Program-made: the position numbers and the translations under genes
Source: Streptomyces spinoverrucosus
GTDB taxonomy: Bacteria > Actinomycetota > Actinomycetes > Streptomycetales > Streptomycetaceae
Direction: 5' to 3'
NCBI RefSeq assembly: GCF_015712165.1
Contig: NZ_JADPZX010000001.1
Location: 4,910,001-4,974,000 of the forward strand
DNA length: 64,000 nucleotides
The notes under the pieces: model-generated
What the model saw: the letters and a program-made list of their open reading frames with translations, nothing else
What the model was told of the DNA's origin: nothing
The model's database searches: none
Part shown: in pieces, positions 17,086 through 25,531 of the stretch
Layout: each line of letters starts with the position of its first letter
How positions within the stretch are numbered: position 1 is the first letter of the stretch

Positions 17086-18591
17086 TCACGCCCGCCCCAG
17101 GAAGATCGGGTTCGTGAACGCGGCCAACGCCCCCGGCAACGGCCCCAGCGCCGCCTCGTGCCGCAACTCGGCCCGTACGTACGCCGCGTACGACGGCGTC
17201 GTACGCCACTCCACCACCCCCGAACCGGCCACCGGCAACGGCGCGCTCGTATGCAGCACACCCTGGTCGGTGACGAACCGCACGACACAGCGCGGGGCCC
17301 CGCTCACCTCCAGCCGCACGGTCACCGGCGTCTCCCGGTCGACCCTCAACCGCTCGCCGATACCGGCGTGTTCACCGCGGCCGCCGGACGCCGTGAAGGA
17401 CAGCGACACGTTCTGAGACTCGGCGACGTACGACCGCCCGGCGCGGATGCCCTCCTGGACGGCCTCCCGGGTCAGGTCGTCGGCGAGGACGACGGTCTGC
17501 GGGCGGCCGACGACGTCCGGGTCCCGGTGGGCGTCGCTGCTGCCCATCGCCGGGACCCAGCCCCGCCCCTCCTCGCGCACGGACGCGACCAGCATGCTGT
17601 CCCAGTCGGCCAGCGCCATCTCGTCGTCGGGCGTCCAGGGGCCGTTCCACACCTCGATGGCGTCCGCCTCGTCGAAGCCGAACTTCCAGTTGCAGCCGAT
17701 GCAGGTGGCGTGCGGGTGGGCCGGCACGACCAGGCCGCCGGCCTCGCGGATCTGGCGGGCGAACCGGCCGTAGCGGTTGTCGCGGGCCCGGTAGCGCCAG
17801 TCGACGAAGGTGCCGGGGTCGGTGCCGAGCGCGACCACGTGACCGTTGCGGGTGGTGACCTCCTCGCCCAGCATCACCAGCAGGTCGTCGCCCGCCACGT
17901 CCGCCCAGTGGGCGTGCGCGGAGTGCGTGTTGTGCTCCGAGCTGTTGATGAAGTCCAGTCCTGCCGCCCGCGCCAGCGCCCCGATCTCGGCGGGAGTGCG
18001 GCGGCCGTCGGAGTACCAGGAGTGCAGATGGCAGTCGCCCCGGTACCAGTCCCGGCCCCGGCCCTTCGCCCGGTCCGGCGGGTACACCGGCCGGGCGGCG
18101 GCACCGGGTTCGCCGTACGTCAGCGTGATCGTGATCTCGTACGCCAGCCCCTGCGGCGCCACCGTGTACGGGCCCAGCGCGATGTGCCAGGTGCCCCGCC
18201 GCACCGGACCCGGGATGTAGCCGGGGGTCGCCTCGTCGGCGCGGACGAAGAACTCCGTGCGCGCCCCGCCCGACCAGCCCCTGAAGCCCCGGCCGCCCAG
18301 CTCGGTGCCGCGCTCGTCGAAGATGCCGATGTCGAGGGCGTTGCCCGCGGTGCCGGAGGGGACGGACGGGCGGTCGTAGGTGTAGGCGACCTTGAGCTCC
18401 CGTACGCCGGAGGGGATGTCCACCGGTACGTACACGAAGTCGGGTGAACCGGGCGGGAGTGTGCCCCGTACGGTCTTCGTCTGCTGCTGGCCGGCGGCCG
18501 ACGCGAAGCTCACACCCGTGAGCGTAAGCGCGGTGGCGGCACCCGTCACGAACAGCGTGCGTCTTCCGATCCCTGCCTCGTCGTCACACAT
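17086..18591 (-). CDS. Exported CehA/McbA-family PHP-domain metallohydrolase
   Basis: A 501-residue protein with an N-terminal export signal (GRRTLFVTGAATALTLTG, twin-arginine-like). A β-sandwich region (about 35-180) follows, then a PHP metallohydrolase domain with GDCHLHSWYSDG, SSEHNTHS, GEEVTTRNGH, VPAHPH and GSSDAHRD motifs that hold the metal-binding His and Asp residues. CehA/McbA enzymes include carbaryl hydrolase and microcin-processing proteins; the true substrate here is unknown. ATG 18591 opens the signal peptide. The gene is convergent with the cassette at 14.2-17.1 kb and divergent from the LLM gene at 18730. Confidence 0.8.
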   Translation of the reverse strand: MCDDEAGIGRRTLFVTGAATALTLTGVSFASAAGQQQTKTVRGTLPPGSPDFVYVPVDIPSGVRELKVAYTYDRPSVPSGTAGNALDIGIFDERGTELGGRGFRGWSGGARTEFFVRADEATPGYIPGPVRRGTWHIALGPYTVAPQGLAYEITITLTYGEPGAAARPVYPPDRAKGRGRDWYRGDCHLHSWYSDGRRTPAEIGALARAAGLDFINSSEHNTHSAHAHWADVAGDDLLVMLGEEVTTRNGHVVALGTDPGTFVDWRYRARDNRYGRFARQIREAGGLVVPAHPHATCIGCNWKFGFDEADAIEVWNGPWTPDDEMALADWDSMLVASVREEGRGWVPAMGSSDAHRDPDVVGRPQTVVLADDLTREAVQEGIRAGRSYVAESQNVSLSFTASGGRGEHAGIGERLRVDRETPVTVRLEVSGAPRCVVRFVTDQGVLHTSAPLPVAGSGVVEWRTTPSYAAYVRAELRHEAALGPLPGALAAFTNPIFLGRA

Positions 18592-18642
18592 GCCGACCAG
18601 GATGGGCGCACGGCGTGAACTCCGGAACACCTCGAGAAGACA

Positions 18643-18669
18643 CCTTGGGCGCCTTGGGCACCTTGGGTC
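18643..18669. repeat. Three tandem 9-mers CCTTGGGCR
   Basis: CCTTGGGCG, CCTTGGGCA and CCTTGGGTC follow one another without gaps in the divergent promoter region of the PHP and LLM genes. Confidence 0.6.
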
Positions 18670-18680
18670 AGGGCCTTATC

Positions 18681-18692
18681 CCGACCGGTCGG
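18681..18692. promoter_or_regulatory. Palindrome CCGACCGGTCGG, possible operator
   Basis: A perfect 12-bp palindrome of TetR-operator character lies 38 bases before the LLM start and 90 bases before the divergent PHP gene. Confidence 0.4.
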
Positions 18693-18729
18693 TATGGACA
18701 GATGGGCGATCCCCCGGTAGAGATGGGGC

Positions 18730-19575
18730 ATGCGCATCGCCGTCACCATCTTCCTCACGGACGAGACCATCACCCCGACCCGGCTCGCCCGTGAGCTGGA
18801 GCAGCGGGGCTTCGCCGGGCTGTACCTGCCCGAGCACACCCACATCCCCACCGAGCGGACCACCCCGTACCCGGCGGGCGGCGACCTGCCCCCCGAGTAC
18901 GGCCGCACCCTCGACCCCTTCGTCGCCCTCGGCCAGGCCGCCGCGGTCACCGAACGCCTCGGGCTCGGCACCGGCATCACGCTGGTCGCCCAGCACGACC
19001 CGATCGACCTGGCCAAGCAGATCGCGACCCTCGACCACCTCTCCGGCGGCCGCTTCACCCTCGGCCTCGGCTTCGGCTGGAACGTGGAGGAGGCCGCCGA
19101 CCACGCAGTGCAGTGGCGGACGCGACGGGAACTGGTCCGGGACCGGATGGCGTTGATGCGCGCGTTGTGGTCGGAGGAACCGACCGGGTACGAGGGCGAG
19201 TTCGGCAGCGTGCGGGCGAGCTTCGCGTACCCCAAGCCCGTGCAGAAGCCGCGCGGCCCGGTCGTGGGGCCCCGCACGCTCATCGGCGGCGCGGCGGGCC
19301 CGAAGCTGTTCTCGCACATCAGCGAGTACGCCGACGGCTGGCTGCCGATCGGCGGGCGGGGCCTGTCCGAGTCGCTCCCGGTGCTGCGGGCCGCCTGGAC
19401 CGACGCCGGCCGCGACCCGTCCGCACTCCAGGTCGTCCCGTACGCCGTCCACCCCACCCCGGGCAAGCTCGCGCACTACGCGGAGCTGGGCATCGAGGAG
19501 GTTGTCGTGCAACTGCCGCCGGCTGGGGAGGCAGAGGTCCTGCGGGTGTTGGACGGGTATGCCGAGTACTTGTAA
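18730..19575 (+). CDS. LLM-class F420-dependent oxidoreductase
   Basis: A 281-residue luciferase-like protein of the short F420-dependent branch. It begins MRIAVTIFLTDE and has LYLPEHTHIP, ATLDHLSGGRFTLGLGFGWN (about residues 98-117), and TLIGGAAGPKLF near the phosphate-binding region. It should transfer hydride to or from F420. It lies directly upstream of and parallel to fbiC, which makes the F420 chromophore, with a dispersed repeat between them. This supports F420 as the cofactor. The substrate is unknown. Confidence 0.86.
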   Translation: MRIAVTIFLTDETITPTRLARELEQRGFAGLYLPEHTHIPTERTTPYPAGGDLPPEYGRTLDPFVALGQAAAVTERLGLGTGITLVAQHDPIDLAKQIATLDHLSGGRFTLGLGFGWNVEEAADHAVQWRTRRELVRDRMALMRALWSEEPTGYEGEFGSVRASFAYPKPVQKPRGPVVGPRTLIGGAAGPKLFSHISEYADGWLPIGGRGLSESLPVLRAAWTDAGRDPSALQVVPYAVHPTPGKLAHYAELGIEEVVVQLPPAGEAEVLRVLDGYAEYL

Positions 19576-19599
19576 TCGAGCGGACGGGCAGCCAACCCA

Positions 19600-19641
19600 G
19601 GGGCGCGGGGAACTGCGCGACCAGCCACATCGAGCCCGCAC
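19600..19641 (+). repeat. Dispersed Streptomyces intergenic repeat, copy 2
   Basis: GGGGCGCGGGGAACTGCGCG is followed by a CCAGCCAC segment and a CCCGCAC end, matching the element at 8079-8119 in inverse orientation. It sits between the LLM gene and fbiC. Confidence 0.7.
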
Positions 19642-19716
19642 TCGGCAATGCACCGTAGCCCCCAGGACCAACCCCGGCCCCCAGAACCCCGCGAAGCCCA
19701 ACCGTATCCTCGAAGG

Positions 19717-22302
19717 ATGACGACTTCCGCGACCTCCGGAACCGGCCCCACCGAGAACTCCCTGCGTCGCGCCCTCAAACGCGCCCGTGACGGCGTCGCC
19801 CTCGACGTCACCGAGGCGGCCGTACTGCTCCAGGCCCGCGGCGAGGCCCTCGACGACCTCGCCGCGTCCGCCGCCCGAGTGCGGGACGCGGGCCTGGAGG
19901 CGGCCGGTCGCCCCGGCGTCATCACGTACTCGAAGAGCGTCTTCATCCCCCTGACCCGGCTGTGCCGGGACAAGTGCCATTACTGCACCTTCGTCACCGT
20001 CCCCGGCAAGCTGCGCCGCGCCGGGCACGGCATGTTCATGTCCCCGGACGAGGTCCTCGACATCGCCCGCAAGGGCGCGGCCCTCGGCTGCAAGGAAGCC
20101 CTCATCACCCTCGGCGACAAGCCCGAGGACCGCTGGCCCGAGGCGCGCGAGTGGCTCGACGCGCACGGCTACGACGACACCATCGCCTACGTCCGCGCCA
20201 TCTCCATCCGCATCCTGGAGGAGACGGGCCTGCTGCCCCACCTCAACCCCGGCGTCATGACGTGGACGGACTTCCAGCGCCTGAAGCCCGTCGCGCCGAG
20301 CATGGGCATGATGCTGGAGACGACGGCCGAGCGCCTCTGGTCGGAGCCGGGCGGCCCGCACTACGGCTCCCCGGACAAGGAACCCGCCGTACGGCTGCGG
20401 GTGCTGGAGGACGCGGGCCGGTCCTCGGTCCCCTTCACCTCCGGGCTCCTCATCGGCATCGGCGAGACCTACGAGGAGCGCGCCGAGTCCCTCTTCGCGC
20501 TGCGCCGCGTCTCCCGGGCGTACCACGGCATCCAGGAACTGATCATCCAGAACTTCCGCGCCAAGCCGGACACGGCGATGCGCGGCATGCCGGACGCCGA
20601 ACTGGACGAGTTGGTCGCGACGGTGGCGGTGGCCCGGCACATCATGGGCCCGACGGCCTGTCTGCAGGCCCCGCCGAACCTGGTCGACGCGGAGTACGAG
20701 CGGCTGATCGGCGCCGGCATCGACGACTGGGGCGGCGTCTCCCCGCTGACCATCGACCACGTGAACCCGGAACGCCCCTGGCCGCAGATCGAGGAACTGG
20801 CGGCGAAGTCCGCGGCCGCCGGTTTCGAACTGCGGGAACGTCTCTGCGTGTACCCGGAGTTCGTCCGCCGCGGCGAACCCTGGCTGGACCCGCGCCTGCG
20901 CCCGCACGTGGCGGCCCTCGCCGACCCGGAGACGGGCCTGGCGCGTTCCGAGGCGCTGCCCCAGGGCCTGCCCTGGCAGGAACCGGACGAGGCGTTCGTG
21001 TCGTCCGGCCGTACGGACCTGCACGCCACGATCGACACCGAGGGCCGTACGTCGGACCGCCGCGACGACTTCGACGAGGTCTACGGCGACTGGGGCGCCC
21101 TGCGCGAGGCCGCTGCCCCCGGCATGGCCCCGGAGCGCATCGACACGGACGTGCGCGCGGCGTTGGCGACGGCGGCCGACGACCCGACGCGCCTGACGGA
21201 CGAGGAGGCGCTGGCGCTGCTGCACGCGGACGGCCCGGCGCTGGACGCGCTGTGTTCCGTGGCCGACGACGTCCGCAAGTCGGTGGTCGGCGACGACGTG
21301 ACGTACATCGTCACCCGCAACATCAACTTCACCAACGTCTGTTACACCGGCTGCCGCTTCTGCGCCTTCGCGCAGCGCCGCACGGACGCCGACGCGTACA
21401 CGCTGTCGCTGGACCAGGTGGCGGACCGCGCCCAACAGGCGTGGGACGTGGGCGCGGTGGAGGTCTGCATGCAGGGCGGCATCCACCCCGACCTGCCCGG
21501 GACGGCGTACTTCGACATCGCGAAGGCGGTGAAGGACCGGGTCCCCGGCATGCATGTGCACGCCTTCTCGCCGATGGAGGTCGTCAACGGCGCGACCCGC
21601 ACCGGCATGTCGATCCGCGAGTGGCTGACGGCGGCGAAGGAGGCGGGTCTGGACTCCATCCCCGGTACGGCGGCGGAGATCCTTGACGACGAGGTCCGCT
21701 GGATCCTGACGAAGGGCAAACTGCCCACGGCCACCTGGATCGAGGTCGTCACGACCGCCCACGAGTTGGGCATCCGCTCCTCGTCCACGATGATGTACGG
21801 CCACGTGGACCAGCCCCGCCACTGGCTCGGTCACCTGCGCACGCTGGCCGGCATCCAGCAGCGGACCGGCGGCTTCACCGAGTTCGTGACGCTCCCGTTC
21901 ATCCACACCAATGCCCCGGTGTACCTGGCGGGCATCGCCCGCCCCGGCCCCTCCACGAGGGACAACAGGGCGGTGACGGCCATGGCCCGCCTGCTGCTGC
22001 ACCCGTGGATCCCCAACATCCAGACGAGCTGGGTCAAGTTGGGCGCGGAAGGCGCGGCGGAAATGCTCCGCTCCGGCGCGAACGACCTGGGCGGCACGCT
22101 GATGGAGGAGACGATCTCCCGCATGGCGGGCTCGTCATACGGCTCGTACAAGTCGGTCCGCGACCTGGTGGCGGTGGCGGAGGCGGCGGGCCGCCCGTCC
22201 CGCCCCCGCACCACGCTCTACGGCGAGGTCCCGCAGGAGCGGCAGAAGGCGGCAGCGGCGTCGGACGGGCACCTGCCGGAGCTGCTGCCGGTACTGGACT
22301 GA
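19717..22302 (+). CDS. fbiC: 7,8-didemethyl-8-hydroxy-5-deazariboflavin (FO) synthase
   Basis: An 861-residue bifunctional radical SAM enzyme that makes FO, the chromophore of cofactor F420, from tyrosine and a flavin-pathway pyrimidine. The N-terminal CofG half has the iron-sulphur motif CRDKCHYC (Cys83, Cys87, Cys90). The C-terminal CofH half has CYTGCRFC (Cys542, Cys546, Cys549). Length matches actinobacterial FbiC. The ATG at 19717 follows GAAGG closely; an upstream in-frame start at 19648 would run into the dispersed repeat. The gene sits behind an F420-dependent oxidoreductase gene. Confidence 0.97.
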   Translation: MTTSATSGTGPTENSLRRALKRARDGVALDVTEAAVLLQARGEALDDLAASAARVRDAGLEAAGRPGVITYSKSVFIPLTRLCRDKCHYCTFVTVPGKLRRAGHGMFMSPDEVLDIARKGAALGCKEALITLGDKPEDRWPEAREWLDAHGYDDTIAYVRAISIRILEETGLLPHLNPGVMTWTDFQRLKPVAPSMGMMLETTAERLWSEPGGPHYGSPDKEPAVRLRVLEDAGRSSVPFTSGLLIGIGETYEERAESLFALRRVSRAYHGIQELIIQNFRAKPDTAMRGMPDAELDELVATVAVARHIMGPTACLQAPPNLVDAEYERLIGAGIDDWGGVSPLTIDHVNPERPWPQIEELAAKSAAAGFELRERLCVYPEFVRRGEPWLDPRLRPHVAALADPETGLARSEALPQGLPWQEPDEAFVSSGRTDLHATIDTEGRTSDRRDDFDEVYGDWGALREAAAPGMAPERIDTDVRAALATAADDPTRLTDEEALALLHADGPALDALCSVADDVRKSVVGDDVTYIVTRNINFTNVCYTGCRFCAFAQRRTDADAYTLSLDQVADRAQQAWDVGAVEVCMQGGIHPDLPGTAYFDIAKAVKDRVPGMHVHAFSPMEVVNGATRTGMSIREWLTAAKEAGLDSIPGTAAEILDDEVRWILTKGKLPTATWIEVVTTAHELGIRSSSTMMYGHVDQPRHWLGHLRTLAGIQQRTGGFTEFVTLPFIHTNAPVYLAGIARPGPSTRDNRAVTAMARLLLHPWIPNIQTSWVKLGAEGAAEMLRSGANDLGGTLMEETISRMAGSSYGSYKSVRDLVAVAEAAGRPSRPRTTLYGEVPQERQKAAAASDGHLPELLPVLD

Positions 22303-22336
22303 GGGAAGGGCGTTCAGGCGCGCACAGTACGATGAT

Positions 22337-22360
22337 CCGACCCTCGATGTCGGGGGTCGG
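22337..22360. terminator. Hairpin after fbiC
   Basis: CCGACCC (22337-22343) pairs with GGGTCGG (22354-22360), 35 bases after the fbiC stop and just before the next gene. It could serve as a terminator. Confidence 0.4.
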
Positions 22361-22380
22361 AGACTGAGGAGATGCGTGCC

Positions 22381-22944
22381 GTGCCTGCCCGACTGCTTCC
22401 GTCGTGGGCCTGGGTGTCCGGCCTGACCGTGGGGGCGATCGCGGCGGTCGCCGTGCTGGCCGTGCAGGCCGAGCAGGGGCCGCGCCCCACGGCCACGGCG
22501 ACCAGGCCCAGCCCCTCGGCGTCCGCGAGCGCCAAGCCCACGCCGAGCACGCCGGCGCCGGCGGTCGTACCCGACGGCTCGGGGACCGGGCGGCGGATCG
22601 TCTACTCGCTGGGCGAGCGGAGGGTGTGGCTGGTCGACGCGAGCGACAGCCCCCGCCGTACGTTCACGGTGTGGCCCGGCACGGTCGACCCCGACCCCGG
22701 CAGGTACACGGTCGGCACCCGCACCGAGTCCACCACCGGCTCCGACGGCGTGCAGATCGAGCACGTCGTCTACTTCGCCGCCAAGTCCGGCGTCAGCATC
22801 GCCTTCTCCGCCGCCGTGGACGGCTCCTCGCCCCCGCCGGCCGCGTCCGGTACACAGACCGGCGGTGTCCGCATGAAGACGGCCGACGGGTCCGCGTTGT
22901 GGGCGTTCGGCACGGCGGGGACGACGGTGACGGTCGTCAAGTAG
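22381..22944 (+). CDS. Secreted/membrane-anchored L,D-transpeptidase-like protein lacking the catalytic motif
   Basis: A 187-residue protein with an N-terminal membrane anchor (WVSGLTVGAIAAVAVLA), a Pro/Ser/Thr-rich spacer, and a domain resembling the YkuD fold. RRIVYSLGERRVWLVDASD and FTVWPGTVDPDPGRYTVGTR match the usual VDLSxQRVWLV and VSTGxxxTPxGxF patterns. True L,D-transpeptidases then carry HG and SHGCxR with the catalytic Cys; here the segment reads TQTGGVRMKTADGSALW, so Cys and its His are gone. It is probably a non-catalytic cell-wall protein. GAGGAG at 22366-22371 is well spaced for GTG 22381 but touches the ATG at 22372, so I prefer the GTG. Confidence 0.65.
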   Translation: MPARLLPSWAWVSGLTVGAIAAVAVLAVQAEQGPRPTATATRPSPSASASAKPTPSTPAPAVVPDGSGTGRRIVYSLGERRVWLVDASDSPRRTFTVWPGTVDPDPGRYTVGTRTESTTGSDGVQIEHVVYFAAKSGVSIAFSAAVDGSSPPPAASGTQTGGVRMKTADGSALWAFGTAGTTVTVVK

Positions 22945-23452
22945 TGGACTCGGCCTGCCCGGTGGGCAACTGGTTCACCAGCAGCACGACGCCGCTGACC
23001 AGGAACACCCGGGTCGCCGCGTCCAGCCCGTTCCAGTCCTCCGACTGCCACATCGCGAACCACTCACCCCCGATCCCGATGAACCCGGCGCCGAACAGCA
23101 GCATCACCATCAGCAGCCCGTACGTCGATATCCGCCGCGCCAGCGCGTAGGGTCCGCGCGCCCAGAACCACGTACCGGCGATCAGGACGAGCGCGGCGAC
23201 CGTCTCCCACACGATGATCGCGACATACGCCGCGTCCTGCAGCGCGGTGTCCGTGACGGCCCGCCACATCAGGTCGTCGTCCTTGAACGTGGTGTCCATC
23301 GCCAGGACGTGCCGGACGAAGTCCTGGTTGGTGCCGAAGTCGGTGATGTTCCCGAAGGCGACGAGGGCGATGTAGAGGGCCACGGTTCCGGTGAGGACGG
23401 TGGCGGCGACGGGGAGGGTGCGTCTGGTGGTGCCTGAGGTGGTTGTGGACAT
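22937..23452 (-). CDS. DUF2165-family membrane protein
   Basis: A 171-residue integral membrane protein with four predicted helices: VLTGTVALYIALVAFGNI, AAYVAIIVWETVAALVLIAG, ISTYGLLMVMLLFGAGFIG and the C-terminal VFLVSGVVLLVNQL. A DFGTNQDFVRHVLAMDTTF loop follows the first helix and a GEWFAMWQS segment follows the third; both are typical of DUF2165. Its function is unknown. The ATG at 23452 is preferred over 23461 because GGTGGAAG is better spaced. It overlaps the convergent transpeptidase-like gene by eight bases. Confidence 0.8.
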   Translation of the reverse strand: MSTTTSGTTRRTLPVAATVLTGTVALYIALVAFGNITDFGTNQDFVRHVLAMDTTFKDDDLMWRAVTDTALQDAAYVAIIVWETVAALVLIAGTWFWARGPYALARRISTYGLLMVMLLFGAGFIGIGGEWFAMWQSEDWNGLDAATRVFLVSGVVLLVNQLPTGQAESTT

Positions 23453-23481
23453 GCCTGTCATCTTCCACCGTGCCGACAGAG

Positions 23482-23835
23482 CTACTCGGTGTCCTTGGGG
23501 TGGCGGGTGGACGCGTACACGAGATGGACCGTGCGGCGCGCCTCGTCGACGAGGTAACGCACGCGACCGCCTGCCGTCACTTCGTACTCCCACTGGGGGT
23601 ACTCCTGACCGCCGAGGCTTCCCATCGCCAACCGACCGCGCAGTCGGTGCTGACGGTCAGGATCTGCTCGGGACAGGGGGGCGCTGCGCAGTGCCTCGAA
23701 GCAGCGTCGAGTGTTCCCGGGCGCCTCGGCGCCCAACTCCCCCCATCCCTTCGCCGCCTCATTCGTCGCGAATCGCACGCGCCATTCCTCGCCTACCGGC
23801 GGTGGGGCGACGTCGTCGCCGCGTTTCGGGCTCAC
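23482..23835 (-). CDS. RelE/ParE-like toxin of a toxin-antitoxin pair
   Basis: A 117-residue basic protein. The fold pattern is RelE-like: WRVRFATNEAAKGWGELGAEAP at the start of the domain, a central charged helix (ADPDRQHRLRG), and a C-terminal WEYEVTAGGRVRYLVDEARRTVHLVYAS strand pair ending in THPK-like residues. Such toxins cleave ribosome-bound mRNA or poison gyrase. The GTG start overlaps the antitoxin stop by four bases (GTGA), the usual antitoxin-first arrangement. Which target it hits cannot be told from sequence. Confidence 0.75.
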   Translation of the reverse strand: MSPKRGDDVAPPPVGEEWRVRFATNEAAKGWGELGAEAPGNTRRCFEALRSAPLSRADPDRQHRLRGRLAMGSLGGQEYPQWEYEVTAGGRVRYLVDEARRTVHLVYASTRHPKDTE

Positions 23836-24293
23836 GGTGCGGTCACCTCGCCGTGGTCTTCGTCCGGCAGTCGACGGGTGAGCTGTGCGGTGAGCTGGGG
23901 GTTGGCGAGGACACGGGCTGTCGCGCGCCATTCGACGACAACTCGGTGCAGGTTGGCGTGGACGTCCAGCTGGGCCGCGTCGTGCGTGGCGTCGATGAGC
24001 TCGGCCACGAACTGCTTCAGCTCCTCCACCGACAGATGGCGGACCCACGGAAAGACGGAGGGGAGGGCGTGCAGTATCGCCCGCTCGCCGGCATCACTGC
24101 GGACGAGGGCCGCGAGGAGGCGGGCCGTGATATCCGCTGTCTCCTCGCGCTGCTGGTCATGGCGAGCCGTCGTGAGATAGAGATCCTCGCCGTCCCGACG
24201 CGTGATGTGCACGCGCTGAGCCCGGTCGAGCGTTTCGGCGACGCGCTTCGAATTCTTCGAGAGCTCGGAGAAGGCAACCGTCGGAGTGGACAT
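23832..24293 (-). CDS. Phd/YefM-like antitoxin
   Basis: A 153-residue protein whose first 45 residues match a Phd/YefM DNA-binding fold: VAFSELSKNSKRVAETLDRAQRVHITRRDGEDLYLTTA. The remainder is a longer helical tail rich in Arg and Leu that would wrap the toxin. It binds and neutralises the downstream toxin and should repress its own operon. A perfect 22-bp palindrome lies 12 bases before the ATG. The gene is divergent from the ADP-ribosylglycohydrolase-like gene. Confidence 0.78.
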   Translation of the reverse strand: MSTPTVAFSELSKNSKRVAETLDRAQRVHITRRDGEDLYLTTARHDQQREETADITARLLAALVRSDAGERAILHALPSVFPWVRHLSVEELKQFVAELIDATHDAAQLDVHANLHRVVVEWRATARVLANPQLTAQLTRRLPDEDHGEVTAP

Positions 24294-24304
24294 GGACCGA
24301 CGGT

Positions 24305-24326
24305 ACTTCGGAATATATTCCGAAGT
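24305..24326. promoter_or_regulatory. Perfect 22-bp palindrome, operator of the toxin-antitoxin operon
   Basis: The arm ACTTCGGAATA is followed directly by its exact reverse complement. The AT-rich centre is unusual for this genome and contains TATATT, usable as a -10 box toward the antitoxin gene. The site also lies about 70 bases ahead of the divergent gene at 24397, so both could be controlled. Confidence 0.75.
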
Positions 24327-24396
24327 CAATCGACCGTTCCCCGTCGAATACAGTGCTGAGCTGTCGTACGTACGGACGGTGCCCTGGGGAGGTCTG

Positions 24397-25512
24397 GTGG
24401 ATGCGACAGTGGGCGCCGTCTGGGGGCGTGCCGAGCAGCAGGACTTCCGTAGCCGGGTGCGCGGAACGTTGCTCGGTGCCGCCGTCGGGGACGCGCTGGG
24501 CGCGCCCGTCGACGGGCTGGACATGGACGGCATCCGGGCGGCGCACGGCCCGGAGGGCGTCGTCGACCTCGCCCCGGCGTACGGCAGACGCGGTGCCGTC
24601 ACCCACCTCACCCAGCTCACCCTCTTCTCCGTCGACGGGCTGATCCGCGCCCAGGTCCGCCGCGACACCGGCGCCTGGCACCCGCCGACCGATCTGCACC
24701 GGGCGTATCTGCGGTGGGCCGCGACCCAGCGCGACTGGGGGCCCGACGAGCGGCGCAAGGACGACGGGTGGCTGGCCCGGGAGGAGTGGCTCTACGCCCG
24801 CCGGGATCCCGCCCGCGCCCTGCTGGCCGGGCTCGGCGACGAGATCATGGGCACCCTGGAGGCGCCGAAGAATCCGGGCGAGACGGGCCCCGAGGCCGCC
24901 GCCCGTTCCGCGCCCTTCGGGCTGCTCGTCGGCTGGGAGCCGCAACTGGTCGTCCAGCTCGCCGTGGAGTGCGCCGCCCAGACCCACGGCCACCCCGCCG
25001 CCCACCTCGCGGCGGGCGCGTACGCCGTGATCGTGCACACGCTGGCCCGCGGGGAGAGCCTCGACGGGGCCGTGCAGCGGGCCCTCGCGCTGCTCGCCCC
25101 GCGGCCCGGGCACCAGCCGGTGTCCGACGCCCTGCAGCACGCCCTCGGCGCGGTACGGCAGGGCATCCCGACGCCGGACCGGGTCGCCGACCTGGCCGGC
25201 GACGGCACCGCCGACCGCGTCGTCTCCGCCGCCGTCTACTGCGCCCTGGTCGGCGAGGACGTACGGCACGGCCTGCGCCTCGCCGTCAACCACGACGGGC
25301 CCTCCGCCGCCACCGCCGCCCTCACCGGCGGCCTCCTCGGCGCCCTGCACGGTGAGACCGCCCTGCCACCGGCCTGGCTCGCCGAGCTGGAGGGCCGCCC
25401 CACGATCCTCGAGCTGGCCGACGACTTCGCCATGGAGATGACCCAGGGCCCGGCCCTGCACAGCCCGGCCGCCGCCTCCTCGGCGTGGCTGGCCCGGTAT
25501 CCCCGGGTGTGA
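24397..25512 (+). CDS. ADP-ribosylglycohydrolase-family protein, probably inactive
   Basis: A 371-residue all-helical protein of the ADP-ribosylglycohydrolase family. It begins with SRVRGTLLGAAVGDALGAPV, the family signature. The two magnesium-binding motifs are altered: the usual TDDTQ is VTHLTQLTLF, and the usual GGDTDT near the C-terminus is NHDGPSAATAALTGGLLGA. Without these Asp residues hydrolase activity is unlikely, so it may bind ADP-ribose or another ligand only. The GTG at 24397 follows GGGGAGG (24386-24392); reading from 24286 would place the toxin-antitoxin operator inside the gene. Confidence 0.75.
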   Translation: MDATVGAVWGRAEQQDFRSRVRGTLLGAAVGDALGAPVDGLDMDGIRAAHGPEGVVDLAPAYGRRGAVTHLTQLTLFSVDGLIRAQVRRDTGAWHPPTDLHRAYLRWAATQRDWGPDERRKDDGWLAREEWLYARRDPARALLAGLGDEIMGTLEAPKNPGETGPEAAARSAPFGLLVGWEPQLVVQLAVECAAQTHGHPAAHLAAGAYAVIVHTLARGESLDGAVQRALALLAPRPGHQPVSDALQHALGAVRQGIPTPDRVADLAGDGTADRVVSAAVYCALVGEDVRHGLRLAVNHDGPSAATAALTGGLLGALHGETALPPAWLAELEGRPTILELADDFAMEMTQGPALHSPAAASSAWLARYPRV

Positions 25513-25531
25513 GCCCCCTGCCCCATCCTCT

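Noticed and set aside
18676..22002. A 1108-codon minus-strand open frame
   Set aside because: It is antisense to the LLM gene and fbiC, which are unmistakable; the frame is a GC-skew artefact.
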